Positions 26,275-39,500 are shown, counted from the stretch's first letter. The stretch is DNA of 64,000 nt from Polynucleobacter asymbioticus (GCF_018687575.1 NZ_CP061297.1:186001-250000); one strand, 5' to 3'. The notes: generated from the letters alone by a model not told the origin. Program-made: numbers and translations.

Positions 26275-28269
26275 ATGTCAAACCTTCAAATTCGTATGGC
26301 AAACGCCATTCGTGCTTTATCCATGGATGCAGTTCAACAAGCCAATTCTGGGCACCCCGGAATGCCAATGGGTATGGCTGATATTGCGGTCGGTCTTTGG
26401 AATGAGCACTTGCAACACAACCCAACAGATCCGCATTGGATGAATCGTGACCGCTTTGTTTTATCTAATGGTCACGGCTCGATGTTGCTGTATTCCTTAT
26501 TGCATCTGACTGGTTATGACTTGCCGATGAGTGAGTTGAAAAACTTCCGACAGTTACACAGCAAAACTGCAGGCCATCCGGAATATGGAATTACTCCCGG
26601 AGTAGAAACCACTACCGGTCCCTTGGGTCAGGGTATTTCAAATGCAGTGGGTATGGCACTTGCTGAAAAATTATTAGCGCAAGAATTTAATCGCCCAGGT
26701 CATGACATTGTTGACCACTACACCTATGTATTTTTAGGTGACGGTTGTTTGATGGAAGGCATCAGTCATGAAGTATGTTCATTGGCTGGCACACTCAAAC
26801 TGAATAAATTGATTGCACTGTGGGATGACAATGGCATCTCGATTGATGGCAAGGTTGTTTCCTGGTTTAACGAAGATACGCCAAAACGTTTTGAGGCTTA
26901 TGGCTGGAATGTCATTCGTGATGTTGATGGTCATGATGCTGAAGCAGTATCTAGCGCCATTGCTAAAGCTAAGAAGAGTGATAAACCAACATTGATTTGT
27001 TGCAAGACGGCAATCGGTCAAGGCTCTCCTAATATGGCGGGCAGCGATAAGGTACATGGCTCGCCATTGGGCGCAGCTGAAATTGCTGCAACCCGTGTTG
27101 CATTGAACTGGCCATATGCGCCGTTTGAAATTCCAAATGATATTTATGAGGCTTGGGATTTCAAGAAGCGTGGCCAAGCTGCTGAGCATGAGTGGAATAA
27201 AGAATTTCAAGCCTACAAAAATAAATATCCAGAATTGGCTTCTGAATTACAGCGCCGTATGCAGGGTGATTTATCTAAAGACTTCTCTAAGACCTTAGAT
27301 GCTTACTTAAAAACTTGTGAAACCAAGGCAGAAACAATTGCTACTCGCAAGGCCAGTCAAAATGCCATCGAGGCATTGGCGCCAGCATTGCCGGAGTTCA
27401 TGGGCGGCTCTGCTGACTTAACAGGCTCTAACTTAACCAACTGGTCCTCATGTAAAGCTGTACGCGGTGACCAATGGGGTAATCACATCAATTACGGTGT
27501 GCGCGAATTTGGTATGAGCGCCATCATGAACGGTATCGCTTTACATGGCGGATACATTCCATTTGGTGGCACCTTCTTAACCTTCTCCGATTACAGTCGC
27601 AATGCCTTGCGCATGGCTGCATTGATGAAGTTGCGTAGCATCTTTGTCTTTACGCATGACTCAATTGGCTTGGGTGAAGATGGTCCTACACACCAGTCTG
27701 TTGAGCACGTCGCGAGCTTGCGTCTCATTCCAAACCTGATGGTTTGGCGTCCCTGTGACACCACCGAAAGTGCGGTTGCCTGGGGTGCTGCGATTGAACG
27801 TAAGCATGGCCCAAGTGCTTTAATTTTTAGTCGTCAAAATTGCCCATTTGTGTCACGCAATAGCCAGCAAGTAAAAGATATTGCGCGCGGTGGATATGTT
27901 TTGCGTGATCCCAAGAAATCCAAGATCGATGCAGTGATTATTGCCACTGGATCTGAAATTGCCTTGGCATTGCAAACGGCAGAGCGTTTGGAAGGTGAAG
28001 GCTTTGGTATTCGTGTGGTGTCTATTCCATCAACGACAGTATTTGATCAACAAGATGCCGCTTATAAAGCAACAGTCTTGCCGGCTGCTATTCCACGTAT
28101 TGCTGTTGAAGCGGGTGTGAGTGATTTCTGGTGGAAGTATGGTTGTGCAGCAGTGCACGGTGTTGATACCTTTGGTGAGTCAGCTCCAGCGCCTGTGCTC
28201 TATGAATACTTTGGCTTGACTGTGGATCAGATCACTAAAACCGTGAAGCAATGCATCGCAAAGAAATAG
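26275..28269 (+). CDS. tkt: transketolase
   Basis: Thiamine-diphosphate enzyme of the pentose phosphate pathway. Seen: [13 protein letters not shown], the ThDP motif [12 protein letters not shown]...[18 protein letters not shown], and [18 protein letters not shown]. All 664 residues align with the family. gap follows 54 bases later on the same strand, as often in betaproteobacteria, with no terminator between them. Confidence 0.97.
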   Translation: MSNLQIRMANAIRALSMDAVQQANSGHPGMPMGMADIAVGLWNEHLQHNPTDPHWMNRDRFVLSNGHGSMLLYSLLHLTGYDLPMSELKNFRQLHSKTAGHPEYGITPGVETTTGPLGQGISNAVGMALAEKLLAQEFNRPGHDIVDHYTYVFLGDGCLMEGISHEVCSLAGTLKLNKLIALWDDNGISIDGKVVSWFNEDTPKRFEAYGWNVIRDVDGHDAEAVSSAIAKAKKSDKPTLICCKTAIGQGSPNMAGSDKVHGSPLGAAEIAATRVALNWPYAPFEIPNDIYEAWDFKKRGQAAEHEWNKEFQAYKNKYPELASELQRRMQGDLSKDFSKTLDAYLKTCETKAETIATRKASQNAIEALAPALPEFMGGSADLTGSNLTNWSSCKAVRGDQWGNHINYGVREFGMSAIMNGIALHGGYIPFGGTFLTFSDYSRNALRMAALMKLRSIFVFTHDSIGLGEDGPTHQSVEHVASLRLIPNLMVWRPCDTTESAVAWGAAIERKHGPSALIFSRQNCPFVSRNSQQVKDIARGGYVLRDPKKSKIDAVIIATGSEIALALQTAERLEGEGFGIRVVSIPSTTVFDQQDAAYKATVLPAAIPRIAVEAGVSDFWWKYGCAAVHGVDTFGESAPAPVLYEYFGLTVDQITKTVKQCIAKK

Positions 28270-28323
28270 AAAAGATAAGAAAAAGTATTTATTTAAGAAT
28301 TCAAAATTAGCAAGGGGAATGGA

Positions 28324-29352
28324 ATGACAATTCGTGTCGCAATTAATGGTTATGGTCGTATTGGTCGCATGGTCTTACGTGCTTTATATGAAGATCAAGT
28401 AAACGGCAAGCCAAGACGTGATATCAAAATCGTCGCAATCAATGCTATGGGCGATATCGATATCAATGCGCACCTGACGCAATATGATTCTGCGCACGGT
28501 CGTTTTCCTGCTGAAGTAAAAGTGGATGGTGATTGCATGGTGGTTAACGGCGATCGCATCAAAATGTTCTCCACTCGCAATCCTTTAGAAACTCCATGGG
28601 GTGAGTTGGGTGTGGACTTGGTGCTCGAGTGCTCTGGCAAGTTCACTTCAAAAGAAAAAGCCATGGTGCATATCTCCCAGGGTGCGAAGAAAGTATTAAT
28701 TTCTGCTCCCGGTGAAAAAGATGTGGATGCCACAATTGTTTACGGTGTAAACCAGCAAGTTCTCAAACCAAGCGATGTCGTGGTTTCTAATGCGAGCTGC
28801 ACAACTAACTGTTTGGCTCCATTGGTTAAGCCACTGTTAGAAAAGATTGGTATCGAGTCTGGCTTGATGACCACGATTCATGCATTTACGAATGACCAGG
28901 TTCTAACTGATGTGTATCACAAGGATATGCGCCGTGCGCGTTCTGCTGTGAGCAGCATGATCCCAACTAAGACAGGCGCAGCAAAAGCAGTTGGTTTGGT
29001 ATTGCCAGCCCTAGCAGGACGTTTTGACGGTTTTGCGATGCGCGTGCCCGTGATTAACGTTTCTGTTGTGGATTTAACCTTTGCCGCTAGCCGTGCTACT
29101 AGTGTGGATGAGGTGAACTCCATCCTCAAAACAGCAAGCGAAGGTGAATTGAAGGGTATCTTGGGTTTCAACACCTTGCCTTTGGTATCCATTGACTTTA
29201 ACCATGACCCACGCCCAAGTATTTATGACGCTTCCCAGACTCGCGTTTCAGCGGATGGCAAGCTGGTCAAAGTGCTGGCTTGGTACGACAACGAGTGGGG
29301 TTATTCAGTGCAGATGCTCAATGCCGCTGAAGCATTGATGGCTGTAAAGTAA
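28324..29352 (+). CDS. gap: type I glyceraldehyde-3-phosphate dehydrogenase
   Basis: Glycolytic/gluconeogenic enzyme. The NAD loop is [14 protein letters not shown]; the catalytic Cys159 lies in [12 protein letters not shown], and IHAFTNDQ and WYDNEWGYS are family motifs. The 342 residues fit GAPDH; confusion with erythrose-4-phosphate dehydrogenase is possible but less likely. The ribosome binding site AAGGGG lies before the ATG, and a strong terminator follows. Confidence 0.95.
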   Translation: MTIRVAINGYGRIGRMVLRALYEDQVNGKPRRDIKIVAINAMGDIDINAHLTQYDSAHGRFPAEVKVDGDCMVVNGDRIKMFSTRNPLETPWGELGVDLVLECSGKFTSKEKAMVHISQGAKKVLISAPGEKDVDATIVYGVNQQVLKPSDVVVSNASCTTNCLAPLVKPLLEKIGIESGLMTTIHAFTNDQVLTDVYHKDMRRARSAVSSMIPTKTGAAKAVGLVLPALAGRFDGFAMRVPVINVSVVDLTFAASRATSVDEVNSILKTASEGELKGILGFNTLPLVSIDFNHDPRPSIYDASQTRVSADGKLVKVLAWYDNEWGYSVQMLNAAEALMAVK

Positions 29353-29404
29353 GTAATTAAGTGGGTTTTACCCCTAAAATCTCTTAAAAACTTACTTTAT
29401 ATGT

Positions 29405-29432
29405 AAAAAAGACCTCAATTGAGGTCTTTTTT
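29405..29432. terminator. bidirectional Rho-independent terminator between gap and fur
   Basis: Perfect palindrome AAAAAAGACCTC / GAGGTCTTTTTT with AATT in the centre, giving U-tracts on both strands; it serves the convergent gap and fur genes. Confidence 0.92.
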
Positions 29433-29457
29433 CATTATCTGCTCTTATCTTCCTAAA

Positions 29458-29916
29458 TTAGGGCTTGGGCTTATTGCGGCAATTCTTCTTTTGGCAGTGG
29501 CCATACATCGCCAAAGAGTGCTCCTGAAGCTTAAAACCGAGGTTTTTGGCAATGTCACGCTGCCTTTTTTCAATGGCCTCGTCGACAAACTCCTCTACAT
29601 GCCCGCAATCCAAGCAAACCAAATGGTCATGGTGCTGCCCCTCATTTAGTTCATAAATAGCTCGGCCATCGCCTTTGCTGGACTCAAAATGACTACGGAG
29701 CAAGAGCCCTGCTTGTTCAAACTGGGTGAGGACCCGATAAACCGTGGCCAAACCAATTTCTTTGTCTTCCTTGGCTAAGGCTATAAACACATCTTCAGCG
29801 CTAAAGTGGGTGCCGCCATTTTGATGGAAAAAGTCCAAGATTTTCATGCGCGGACCTGTTGCCTTAAGGCCAATGTCGCGTAAATCTGCCGGAGTTGGGT
29901 TTTGGTTCATATTCAT
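29458..29916 (-). CDS. fur: ferric uptake regulator
   Basis: Iron-responsive repressor. Winged-helix part with GLKATGPRMKILDFF and EIGLATVYRVLTQFEQAGLL; metal ligands in HHDHLVCLDCGHVEEF and YGHCQKKNC. The start MNMNQNPTPADLRDIG at 29916 gives 152 residues, close to the usual length; an open frame extends to 29961 but adds unrelated residues into the divergent gene. fur next to bamE (omlA) in divergent order is a known proteobacterial arrangement. Confidence 0.95.
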   Translation of the reverse strand: MNMNQNPTPADLRDIGLKATGPRMKILDFFHQNGGTHFSAEDVFIALAKEDKEIGLATVYRVLTQFEQAGLLLRSHFESSKGDGRAIYELNEGQHHDHLVCLDCGHVEEFVDEAIEKRQRDIAKNLGFKLQEHSLAMYGHCQKKNCRNKPKP

Positions 29917-29992
29917 GGGTTTGGGAGCTAAAATCAATGTCTTAATGATACGGCCTGCCATGCAAAATTGCCTTCAACTTTTTACCCGTCTA

Positions 29993-30679
29993 ATGAACTC
30001 CATTTATGGGCTTTTTGACCTCGCTCGGACAGGATTAGTAATTGCTGCGCTTGGCTCAGTAATGATTGTTACAGGTTGCACTAGCGCTGTTGATGATACG
30101 CAACGCGCTTGGATGAATAAAGTCTTTCAACCCTATGTTCCTGATGTGGTGCAGGGCAACTTTATTTCGAGTGAGCAGTACGCCAAGTTGCAAGTGGGTC
30201 AGAGTCGCGAGCAAGTCCGCCAAATTCTGGGAACACCTTTGTTGGCTAGCTATTTCCATGCCAATCGCTGGGACTACGTTTTTGAATTTAAGCGTGCTAA
30301 TCAGCAAATGAGTAAAGAGCGTCGCGTCACCGTATTTTTTGAGGGTGATAAGTTGGTGAAGTTCCAAGGTGATGCCTTGCCGACGGAAGTGGAGTTGGTT
30401 GCCGAGATTGATGGTTACGCAAAAACCAAACGCTCCTTCTGGGATGTCATGACCGGATCGAACAAGCCTCCAGTAAAAAAGCCATTACAGCAACCTGAGT
30501 TACTGGTGCCCAGTCCAACTAATAATTTGCCAGCTGGTGCAGCTGTGCCTGCGGCTCCCGCTGGCAGTTCTTTTTGGGACTTTTTTAGTTTTTCAAAAAA
30601 ATCGCCAGACGCTCAGCCAGTGCCTCAACAGTTAGGTCCTGGCGCTCTCAACGTTCCGCAGGCTAGTGAAGTTAAGTAA
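29993..30679 (+). CDS. bamE: outer membrane protein assembly factor BamE (SmpA/OmlA lipoprotein) with long C-terminal extension
   Basis: Lipoprotein subunit of the BAM complex. From the ATG at 29993 a 28-residue signal leads to the lipobox VTGC (Cys29). The SmpA/OmlA domain follows at about 45-135: GNFISSEQYAKLQVGQSREQVRQ, LGTPLLASYFHANRWDYVF and VTVFFEGDKLVKFQGD. Residues beyond about 140 are a Pro/Ala-rich extension with two SFWD motifs (SFWDVMTGS, SFWDFFSFS); E. coli BamE has only 113 residues. ATG 29960 is an alternative start but would make the signal too long. The ribosome binding site is weak. Confidence 0.92.
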   Translation: MNSIYGLFDLARTGLVIAALGSVMIVTGCTSAVDDTQRAWMNKVFQPYVPDVVQGNFISSEQYAKLQVGQSREQVRQILGTPLLASYFHANRWDYVFEFKRANQQMSKERRVTVFFEGDKLVKFQGDALPTEVELVAEIDGYAKTKRSFWDVMTGSNKPPVKKPLQQPELLVPSPTNNLPAGAAVPAAPAGSSFWDFFSFSKKSPDAQPVPQQLGPGALNVPQASEVK

Positions 30680-30696
30680 AGATAAAGTTGTGCTGA

Positions 30697-30718
30697 TGTC
30701 GAATGATTTCTTTCGACA
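30697..30718. repeat. hairpin between bamE and dapB
   Basis: TGTCGAA and TTCGACA flank eight bases. No T-tract follows, so it may be an attenuating or processing structure rather than a full terminator. Confidence 0.35.
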
Positions 30719-30744
30719 ACCTTGAATAAGAAACGAAGATACAA

Positions 30745-31548
30745 ATGATGAAAATCGCAATCGCTGGTGCAACCGGCCGCATGGGAAAAATGTTGATCGA
30801 GGCTGTGCTCAATTGCCCCGATGCTGAGCTAGTTGGCGCGTTGGATCATGAGTCTTGTCCGCTGCTTGGTGAAGATGCCGGTGCGTTCTTAGGAAAAAAA
30901 ACAGGCGTAGCCATTACATCGGATATTGCGAAGGCCTTGACTGGTGCTGAGTTCTTAATTGATTTCACTCGCCCAGAAGGCACGATGGCCCATTTAGCCG
31001 TTGCGCAAAAGACAGGCAGCAAAATGATTATTGGCACTACTGGTCTTAGCTCAGAACAAATTGATAGCCTGAAAAAAGCTTCTGCCAATTTGGCAATTGT
31101 TTTTGCGCCAAACATGAGTGTGGGTGTGAATGCCACATTCAAATTATTAGAAATAGCTGCAAAGATGTTGAACGAAGGTTACGACATTGAAATCATTGAG
31201 GCTCATCATCGCCATAAGGTAGATGCCCCATCAGGCACTGCACTCAGAATGGGTGAAGTAATTGCTGATGCACTTGGTGAGAAATTAGACGATGTTGCCG
31301 TCTATGCCCGCGAAGGTCACACCGGCGAGCGCAAAGCTGGCTCGATTGGTTTTGCAACGATTCGTGGCGGAGATATTGTGGGCGACCACACTGTGTTGTT
31401 TGCAGGTGAGGGCGAGCGGATTGAGATTAGCCATAAGTCTTCTAGCCGCCAGTCTTATGCCCAAGGCTCCTTACGTGCCGCACGCTTTTTACAAAGTCAG
31501 CATTCGGGCTTGTATGACATGCAAGATGTTCTTGGTCTGCGCAAGTAA
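30745..31548 (+). CDS. dapB: 4-hydroxy-tetrahydrodipicolinate reductase
   Basis: NAD(P)H-dependent step of lysine and meso-diaminopimelate synthesis, supplying the residue that Mpl substrates carry. Seen: [39 protein letters not shown] and the catalytic [15 protein letters not shown]. Length 267 is typical. leuS follows 54 bases downstream. Confidence 0.97.
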   Translation: MMKIAIAGATGRMGKMLIEAVLNCPDAELVGALDHESCPLLGEDAGAFLGKKTGVAITSDIAKALTGAEFLIDFTRPEGTMAHLAVAQKTGSKMIIGTTGLSSEQIDSLKKASANLAIVFAPNMSVGVNATFKLLEIAAKMLNEGYDIEIIEAHHRHKVDAPSGTALRMGEVIADALGEKLDDVAVYAREGHTGERKAGSIGFATIRGGDIVGDHTVLFAGEGERIEISHKSSSRQSYAQGSLRAARFLQSQHSGLYDMQDVLGLRK

Positions 31549-31602
31549 CTCACCAAATACGATTACCACTAACTAAAGAATAGAAGAAAAGAGTTGTATT
31601 GA

Positions 31603-34275
<2,673 letters not shown>

Positions 34276-34310
34276 ATTGTTCAAACGTACCTTAACTACG
34301 GGCTAATCAC

Positions 34311-34838
34311 ATGCACACCGACCTCCTTCGAAGAACTGTGCTTGGTATGTTAGTCACGATTCCGCTCAGTGGCTTATTAGCTTGCGGATTTCGCGTTAGG
34401 GGTATGGTCGATTTACCTTTTAAAGTAATAGCAATTACTGGTAATCCATCGCCACCATTGCGCACTGATCTACAGACAGCCATACTGACTGGTACCGATG
34501 CGAAGTTGGCAATTAATCCTAGGGATGCCGACCTTATCTTGGAGATTACCAATGATCTGAATGGTCGCGAGGTGTTGGCTTACAACTCGAATGGGCAGGT
34601 TTCTGCTTATCGCTTAAACATTCGTGTTGGATTTAGAGCCTATGATAATGCTGGGGCGGATATTGTTCCTGAAGCTGAAATTTATATGACTCGCGATATG
34701 GACTTCTCGGTATCGACTGTGTTGGCAACGGACGTTCAAATGCAGCAATTTCTATCTTTGATGCGTCGAGATCTTGCAGTACAAATTCTGCGTCGAGTCT
34801 CTGCATCTGCTCGAGCACCGCAGGCTCGCAGTTTTTAA
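34311..34838 (+). CDS. lptE: LPS-assembly lipoprotein LptE
   Basis: Outer membrane lipoprotein that plugs LptD for LPS export. The signal peptide ends in the lipobox LLAC (Cys25), then GFRVRG, typical of LptE; the mature part holds LNGREVLAYNSNGQVSAYRL, a fit to the family. 175 residues. Lies between leuS and holA, the classical position. Confidence 0.93.
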   Translation: MHTDLLRRTVLGMLVTIPLSGLLACGFRVRGMVDLPFKVIAITGNPSPPLRTDLQTAILTGTDAKLAINPRDADLILEITNDLNGREVLAYNSNGQVSAYRLNIRVGFRAYDNAGADIVPEAEIYMTRDMDFSVSTVLATDVQMQQFLSLMRRDLAVQILRRVSASARAPQARSF

Positions 34839-34857
34839 AAAATGATGAGCAAATCGC

Positions 34858-35919
34858 ATGGTTAAGAGCGATGCCCTGCAGGTTCATTTGAAGTCGCTTA
34901 ATTCGGCGGCTTCATTAAAGCCCCTCTACATATTTAGCGGTGATGAGCCTCTCCTCATGATGGAGGCGATGGACCAATTGCGTTCTACTGCCAAAAAAAT
35001 GGGTTACACCGATCGTGAAGTTTTATTGCAAGAGCGTGGATTTGATTGGGGTGCTTTATTAAGCGCAGGCCAAACCATGTCCTTGTTCGGAGACAAGCGC
35101 TGGGTTGAGCTGCGTATACCCACAGGTAAGCCTGGGCGTGATGGTGCAGATGCGCTGAAGCAGTTCTCTGCCCAAATTGGGTCTCAGTCAGTGGGGTCTG
35201 AGGGCCCAGACACCATTTTTTGCATCATTCTGCCCAAATTAGATGGGAAGACTAAAACCTCTGCTTGGTTTACTGCTTTGGATGAAGCAGGTATGGGGAT
35301 TCAATTGGATTCCTTGGATCGTACGCAATTGCCGCAGTGGATTGCAGGCCGTCTAAAAAAGCAGGGTCAAGAAGTTCAGTCAGGCCCAGATGGGCAGCGT
35401 GCTTTAGCCTTCATTGCTGAGCAGGTAGAGGGCAACCTCATTGCTGCTCATCAAGAAATTCAGAAGCTGGGTTTGTTGCATCCTGCGGGTGTTTTAACTG
35501 AGGAACAAATTCGGTCTGCTATTTTGAAGGTCGCTCGTTATAACATCTTTGAATTGACAGAAGCAATGTTAGCTGGCGATCTAGCTCGCCTTAATCGCAT
35601 GTTAGATGGCCTCAAAGGTGAGGGCGAGCCTTTGGTCTTGATTCTGTGGAGCGTAACTGAAGAGCTTCGGATACTATCGAAACTGAAGGCGGCAAGCGAT
35701 GCTGGGGAGTCGGTTCAGAATTTAATGCGTGCTAACCGCATCTGGGGTAACAAAGAGCGTTTATATCCGATGGCCTTAAAACGGGTGCAGCCTTTGAGGT
35801 TGCGCAGAGCGATGCAGGTGGCTGCAGGCTTAGATCGTCAAGCCAAAGGATTGCATGCGGCTGAATTACCAGCGGATCCTTGGGATGGTTTGCGTTTAGT
35901 GGGCAATCTATTGCGCTAG
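34858..35919 (+). CDS. holA: DNA polymerase III delta subunit
   Basis: Clamp-loader subunit that opens the beta clamp. The 353-residue protein shows SLKPLYIFSGDEPLLMMEA, LLSAGQTMSLFGDKRWVELR, EGNLIAAHQEIQKL and a C-terminal helical bundle with LRLRRAMQVAAGLDRQAKGL, all family-like. The ATG at 34858 follows lptE by 19 bases. proA follows 33 bases later. Confidence 0.95.
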   Translation: MVKSDALQVHLKSLNSAASLKPLYIFSGDEPLLMMEAMDQLRSTAKKMGYTDREVLLQERGFDWGALLSAGQTMSLFGDKRWVELRIPTGKPGRDGADALKQFSAQIGSQSVGSEGPDTIFCIILPKLDGKTKTSAWFTALDEAGMGIQLDSLDRTQLPQWIAGRLKKQGQEVQSGPDGQRALAFIAEQVEGNLIAAHQEIQKLGLLHPAGVLTEEQIRSAILKVARYNIFELTEAMLAGDLARLNRMLDGLKGEGEPLVLILWSVTEELRILSKLKAASDAGESVQNLMRANRIWGNKERLYPMALKRVQPLRLRRAMQVAAGLDRQAKGLHAAELPADPWDGLRLVGNLLR

Positions 35920-35952
35920 ATAAAACAAGATTAATTTTGACATAGTAAATAT

Positions 35953-37239
35953 ATGAGTAATTCAACAAATACCATTCAGCAAATGATGCAAGACATTGGC
36001 CGTCGTGCTCGTCAGGCTTCACGTGCCATGGCGCGAGCATCCAGCGAACAAAAAAACAAAGCTTTATTGCATATCGCCAAATTAGTTCGTGAGCGCTCTG
36101 ATGAAATTATGCGAGTCAATGCACTTGATGTTGCTCGTGCAAAGACCAATGGTCAAGACGCTGCATTTATTGATCGTCTCACCATGACACCAAAGACGAT
36201 CGAGTCGATGGCCTTGGGTTTGGAGCAAATTGTTTCTCTGGACGATCCGATTGGCAAAATAACGCCATTGCAAAAACAGACCTCCGGTATTGAGCTCGGT
36301 CAGATGCGTGTGCCTCTGGGTGTGATCGGCATTATTTATGAATCTCGTCCAAATGTGACGATTGATGCTGCTGCACTGTGTCTCAAATCCGGAAATGCAG
36401 TGATTTTGCGCGGCGGTTCAGAGGCGATTGATTCAAATGCCTTGCTAGCGCAATTGATTCAAGAAGGTTTGGATGCGTCCAATCTACCCATGGATGCGGT
36501 ACAAGTTGTAACCACCACAGATCGCGCTGCCGTTGGCGAAATGATCACCATGACTGAATATATTGATGTGATCGTTCCACGCGGTGGCAAAAGCTTGATT
36601 GCCCGTTTGATGGCAGAAGCGCGCGTGCCGATGATTAAGCATTTGGACGGCATCTGTCATACCTATATTGATGCTGATGCGGATGTCGCAATGGCAATCA
36701 AGGTTTGTGATAATGCAAAGACCCAGCGCTATGCGCCATGTAATGCGATGGAGACACTCTTAGTCAACAAAACTATCGCACCTCAAGTATTGCCAGCTCT
36801 TTGCAAAATCTATCAAGATAAAGGTGTGGAGTTGCGTGTTGATGTACAGACCAGAAACACTCTTGAGGCGGTAGGTTTTAAAGATTTAATCAATGCTACT
36901 GAAGAAGATTGGCAAACAGAATATTTGGCACCGATTTTGTCAATTAAGACTGTTGCGAATATGGACGAGGCAATGAGCCATATTGAGCAATACGGTAGCA
37001 AACATACCGATGCCATCATTACCAACAATCAAACGCAGGCCAATCGCTTCTTACGTGAAGTGGATAGTGCTAGTGTGATGGTGAATGCCAGCACCCGTTT
37101 TGCCGATGGCTTTGAATACGGTCTAGGTGCCGAGATTGGCATCTCGAATGACAAGTTACATGCCCGTGGCCCCGTTGGCTTAGATGGTCTCACTTCCCTT
37201 AAATACATCGTCATGGGTCATGGCGAGATTCGTACTTAA
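35953..37239 (+). CDS. proA: gamma-glutamyl phosphate reductase
   Basis: Second step of proline synthesis. Family motifs: [21 protein letters not shown] (positions about 118-138), [14 protein letters not shown], and the active-site Cys235 in [11 protein letters not shown]-terminus [16 protein letters not shown]. 428 residues. proB is not in this window. Confidence 0.97.
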   Translation: MSNSTNTIQQMMQDIGRRARQASRAMARASSEQKNKALLHIAKLVRERSDEIMRVNALDVARAKTNGQDAAFIDRLTMTPKTIESMALGLEQIVSLDDPIGKITPLQKQTSGIELGQMRVPLGVIGIIYESRPNVTIDAAALCLKSGNAVILRGGSEAIDSNALLAQLIQEGLDASNLPMDAVQVVTTTDRAAVGEMITMTEYIDVIVPRGGKSLIARLMAEARVPMIKHLDGICHTYIDADADVAMAIKVCDNAKTQRYAPCNAMETLLVNKTIAPQVLPALCKIYQDKGVELRVDVQTRNTLEAVGFKDLINATEEDWQTEYLAPILSIKTVANMDEAMSHIEQYGSKHTDAIITNNQTQANRFLREVDSASVMVNASTRFADGFEYGLGAEIGISNDKLHARGPVGLDGLTSLKYIVMGHGEIRT

Positions 37240-37290
37240 TGAAGCCTTATTAACGAATTACAGAAAAATACAGAACGGAAATTATTCATC

Positions 37291-37716
37291 ATGGGCAATG
37301 CATATTTATGGACTAAGACACTTCACATTGTCTTGATTGCCTCTTGGTTCGCAGGTTTGTTTTATCTCCCGCGTATTTTTGTGAATCTCGCAGATGAGAA
37401 AAATCCAGAGGTGTATGCGCGTCTTCTCGGTATGGCCAGTCGTCTGTTTCGTTTTATGACTATTTTGGCTGTGCCTGCAGTCTTCTTAGGTCTAACACTT
37501 TGGTTGCATTTCAGGATTGGTGCTGGAGAAGTTTGGATGCATGCCAAATTTTTCTTTGTCATCTTGGTTATCGGCTATCACCATGCTTGTTGGAGCTTGC
37601 TTAAAAAGTTCCGCAATGGTGTCAATACCCGCTCTGGAGTTTGGTATCGCTGGTTTAACGAGGTGCCAGTAATTCTTTTGTTAATCGTGACAGCCTTGGT
37701 TGTGATTAAGCCTTAA
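37291..37716 (+). CDS. HemJ/CopD-like four-helix membrane protein
   Basis: A 141-residue inner membrane protein with four predicted transmembrane segments. It resembles the HemJ-type protoporphyrinogen oxidase family: His12 in TKTLHIVLIASWFAGLFYLP, Arg28, WMHAKFFFVIL (His84, Lys86) and GYHHACW. HemJ oxidises protoporphyrinogen IX in heme synthesis; the nearby hemL (39501) fits this, but CopD-family proteins look similar, so the role is provisional. Confidence 0.75.
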   Translation: MGNAYLWTKTLHIVLIASWFAGLFYLPRIFVNLADEKNPEVYARLLGMASRLFRFMTILAVPAVFLGLTLWLHFRIGAGEVWMHAKFFFVILVIGYHHACWSLLKKFRNGVNTRSGVWYRWFNEVPVILLLIVTALVVIKP

Positions 37717-37784
37717 CGCTGATCCCCAGCTAATTGTTGAATTGTTTTGATTTTTTACTTTCCCTTTTTTAGATTGCTAGCCTC

Positions 37785-39251
37785 ATGAGATTTTTTGTTG
37801 TTTGTCCAGGCGGACTGGAAGTGCCACTTGCACAAGAGCTAGCAAGTATTGCGCAGCGTCCTGACTGCAAGGCTTTGGGCGCTTGGGTCATTGACCCAAC
37901 ACCTACGAGCCCTACTGGTGGAGTGGGTTTGGCGGCTCCTATCTCTGCAGCGATGGCTTTGAACTTACATTCCCGCATTGCAAGTCGAGTCTTGCTGCAA
38001 ATGGCTGAATCCCCATATCGTCAGGAAGAAGATTTATATAAGCTGGCTAGCGGTTTAGCTTGGGAGGAGTGGTTTTCCTCTAAACAAACCCTGCGCGTTG
38101 ATGTCACTGCACATCGCTCCCCACTAAAGAGTTTGAATTTCGCAACTCTGAAGATTAAGGATGCGATTGTTGATCGTCTCCGCGATGTCACTGGTGACCG
38201 TCCAAGTATTGATACCGCGTTTCCAGATGTGCGTGTTCAGGCTCATCTGACGGCAACACATGCCACAATCTATTTGGATACTTCTGGTGAGGCCTTATTT
38301 AAACGGGGCTGGCGTGATGAAAAAGGTGATGCACCTTTAAAAGAAAATCTCGCAGCAGGCATCCTGTCAATTACTGGCTGGAAACCTTCACAATCTTTAT
38401 TCGATCCAATGTGCGGTAGTGGAACCTTTTTAATTGAGGCTGCACAAATGGCCTTAGCTATTCCGCCAGGGGCCATTCGGGCGGGGATGTATGGCGATGA
38501 TGCCAAGCCGAGCCGCTTGGCTTATCGCCCATTGGTTACTTCAGCCCATGGCTTTGGTTTTCAACGACTCAAGCCTTTTAATGAGGCTGCTGAGCAAAAG
38601 CGCTGGGGCTCTCTGAAAGACGCTGCACATGCTGAAATGATGGAAAAGCGTAAACAGTTCCCAGATTCAGAATCGTTGGGGATTAGCGGTGGCGATATTA
38701 ATGAGCGCCTAGTGGCCATGTTTAAGGGTAATTGGCAGCGTGCGCAGTTGCCTGGGCTGCCAGTGACTCGTCAGATTGACGCTTTAGCTAGCAAGCCCCC
38801 AGCAAATGCTCAAGGTGGTGTGATGCTCTTGAATCCCCCATACGGCGAGCGCCTAGTAATCAAGGGTGGACGAGGTCAAGATCGTAATGTAGGTGGCGAT
38901 ATAGAGCGAGATGACTATGAGCAAGCCGAGGAGCCAGAAGATCGCTATGCCTTTAATCTAGAGACAGGTCGTCAGAGCGCTAAACGCTCTAGCCGCGAGT
39001 CTCTCAAAAAGTTACAAGCTCAAGAAGAGCAAGATCCAAAGTTTGTCGAGTTCTTAAGACAGTTTGGTCAGCACCTTAAGGATGATTTTGGCGGTTGGAA
39101 TGTTTTTGTATTAACGGCAGATATGGCCTTACCAGGGCAATTGCGCATCAAGGAATCTAAGCGCACACCATTATTTAATGGCCCCCTGGAATGCAGGCTG
39201 TTCAAGTTTGAGATGCATCAAAAACGCGATGCAGTAGCAGATTTAAAATAA
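37785..39251 (+). CDS. THUMP-domain class I SAM-dependent RNA methyltransferase (RlmL N-terminal type)
   Basis: Probably methylates the exocyclic amine of a guanine in RNA, like the RlmL/TrmN family. An N-terminal ferredoxin-like/THUMP part (about 1-165) precedes the Rossmann domain with FDPMCGSGTFLIEAA (206-220) and the catalytic NPPY (350-353). After NPPYGERL there is a charged insertion of about 45 residues (GGRGQDRNVGGD..., EQAEEPEDRY) before the C-terminal strands. 488 residues. The target nucleotide is unknown. Confidence 0.87.
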   Translation: MRFFVVCPGGLEVPLAQELASIAQRPDCKALGAWVIDPTPTSPTGGVGLAAPISAAMALNLHSRIASRVLLQMAESPYRQEEDLYKLASGLAWEEWFSSKQTLRVDVTAHRSPLKSLNFATLKIKDAIVDRLRDVTGDRPSIDTAFPDVRVQAHLTATHATIYLDTSGEALFKRGWRDEKGDAPLKENLAAGILSITGWKPSQSLFDPMCGSGTFLIEAAQMALAIPPGAIRAGMYGDDAKPSRLAYRPLVTSAHGFGFQRLKPFNEAAEQKRWGSLKDAAHAEMMEKRKQFPDSESLGISGGDINERLVAMFKGNWQRAQLPGLPVTRQIDALASKPPANAQGGVMLLNPPYGERLVIKGGRGQDRNVGGDIERDDYEQAEEPEDRYAFNLETGRQSAKRSSRESLKKLQAQEEQDPKFVEFLRQFGQHLKDDFGGWNVFVLTADMALPGQLRIKESKRTPLFNGPLECRLFKFEMHQKRDAVADLK

Positions 39252-39275
39252 AAAATATAGACAAGGAAGACGGCG

Positions 39276-39446
39276 ATGGAATTTAAAACATACATGTGCT
39301 TAATTTGCGGCTGGGTTTACGACGAAGCTGCTGGCTTACCGGAAGAGGGTATTGCACCGGGCACGCTTTGGAAAGATGTGCCCATGAATTGGACTTGCCC
39401 AGAGTGTGGCGCACGTAAAGAAGATTTTGAAATGATGGCGATTTAA
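39276..39446 (+). CDS. rubredoxin
   Basis: A 56-residue protein with MCLICGWVYDEAAG and WTCPECGARKEDFE; Cys8, Cys11, Cys41 and Cys44 form the single-iron site. Rubredoxins are small cytoplasmic electron carriers. A good ribosome binding site AAGGAAG precedes the ATG at 39276. It lies 24 bases after the THUMP methyltransferase and 54 before hemL, an arrangement also seen in other betaproteobacteria. Confidence 0.95.
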   Translation: MEFKTYMCLICGWVYDEAAGLPEEGIAPGTLWKDVPMNWTCPECGARKEDFEMMAI

Positions 39447-39500
39447 TCGCTCCACATTAATTAACTACAAAAAATACTTTAGCGAAAGCAGGGCAGCATC

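Noticed and set aside
29846..29992. Earlier starts of bamE
   Set aside because: They overlap the fur coding region and place the lipobox Cys too far from the N-terminus for a signal peptide.
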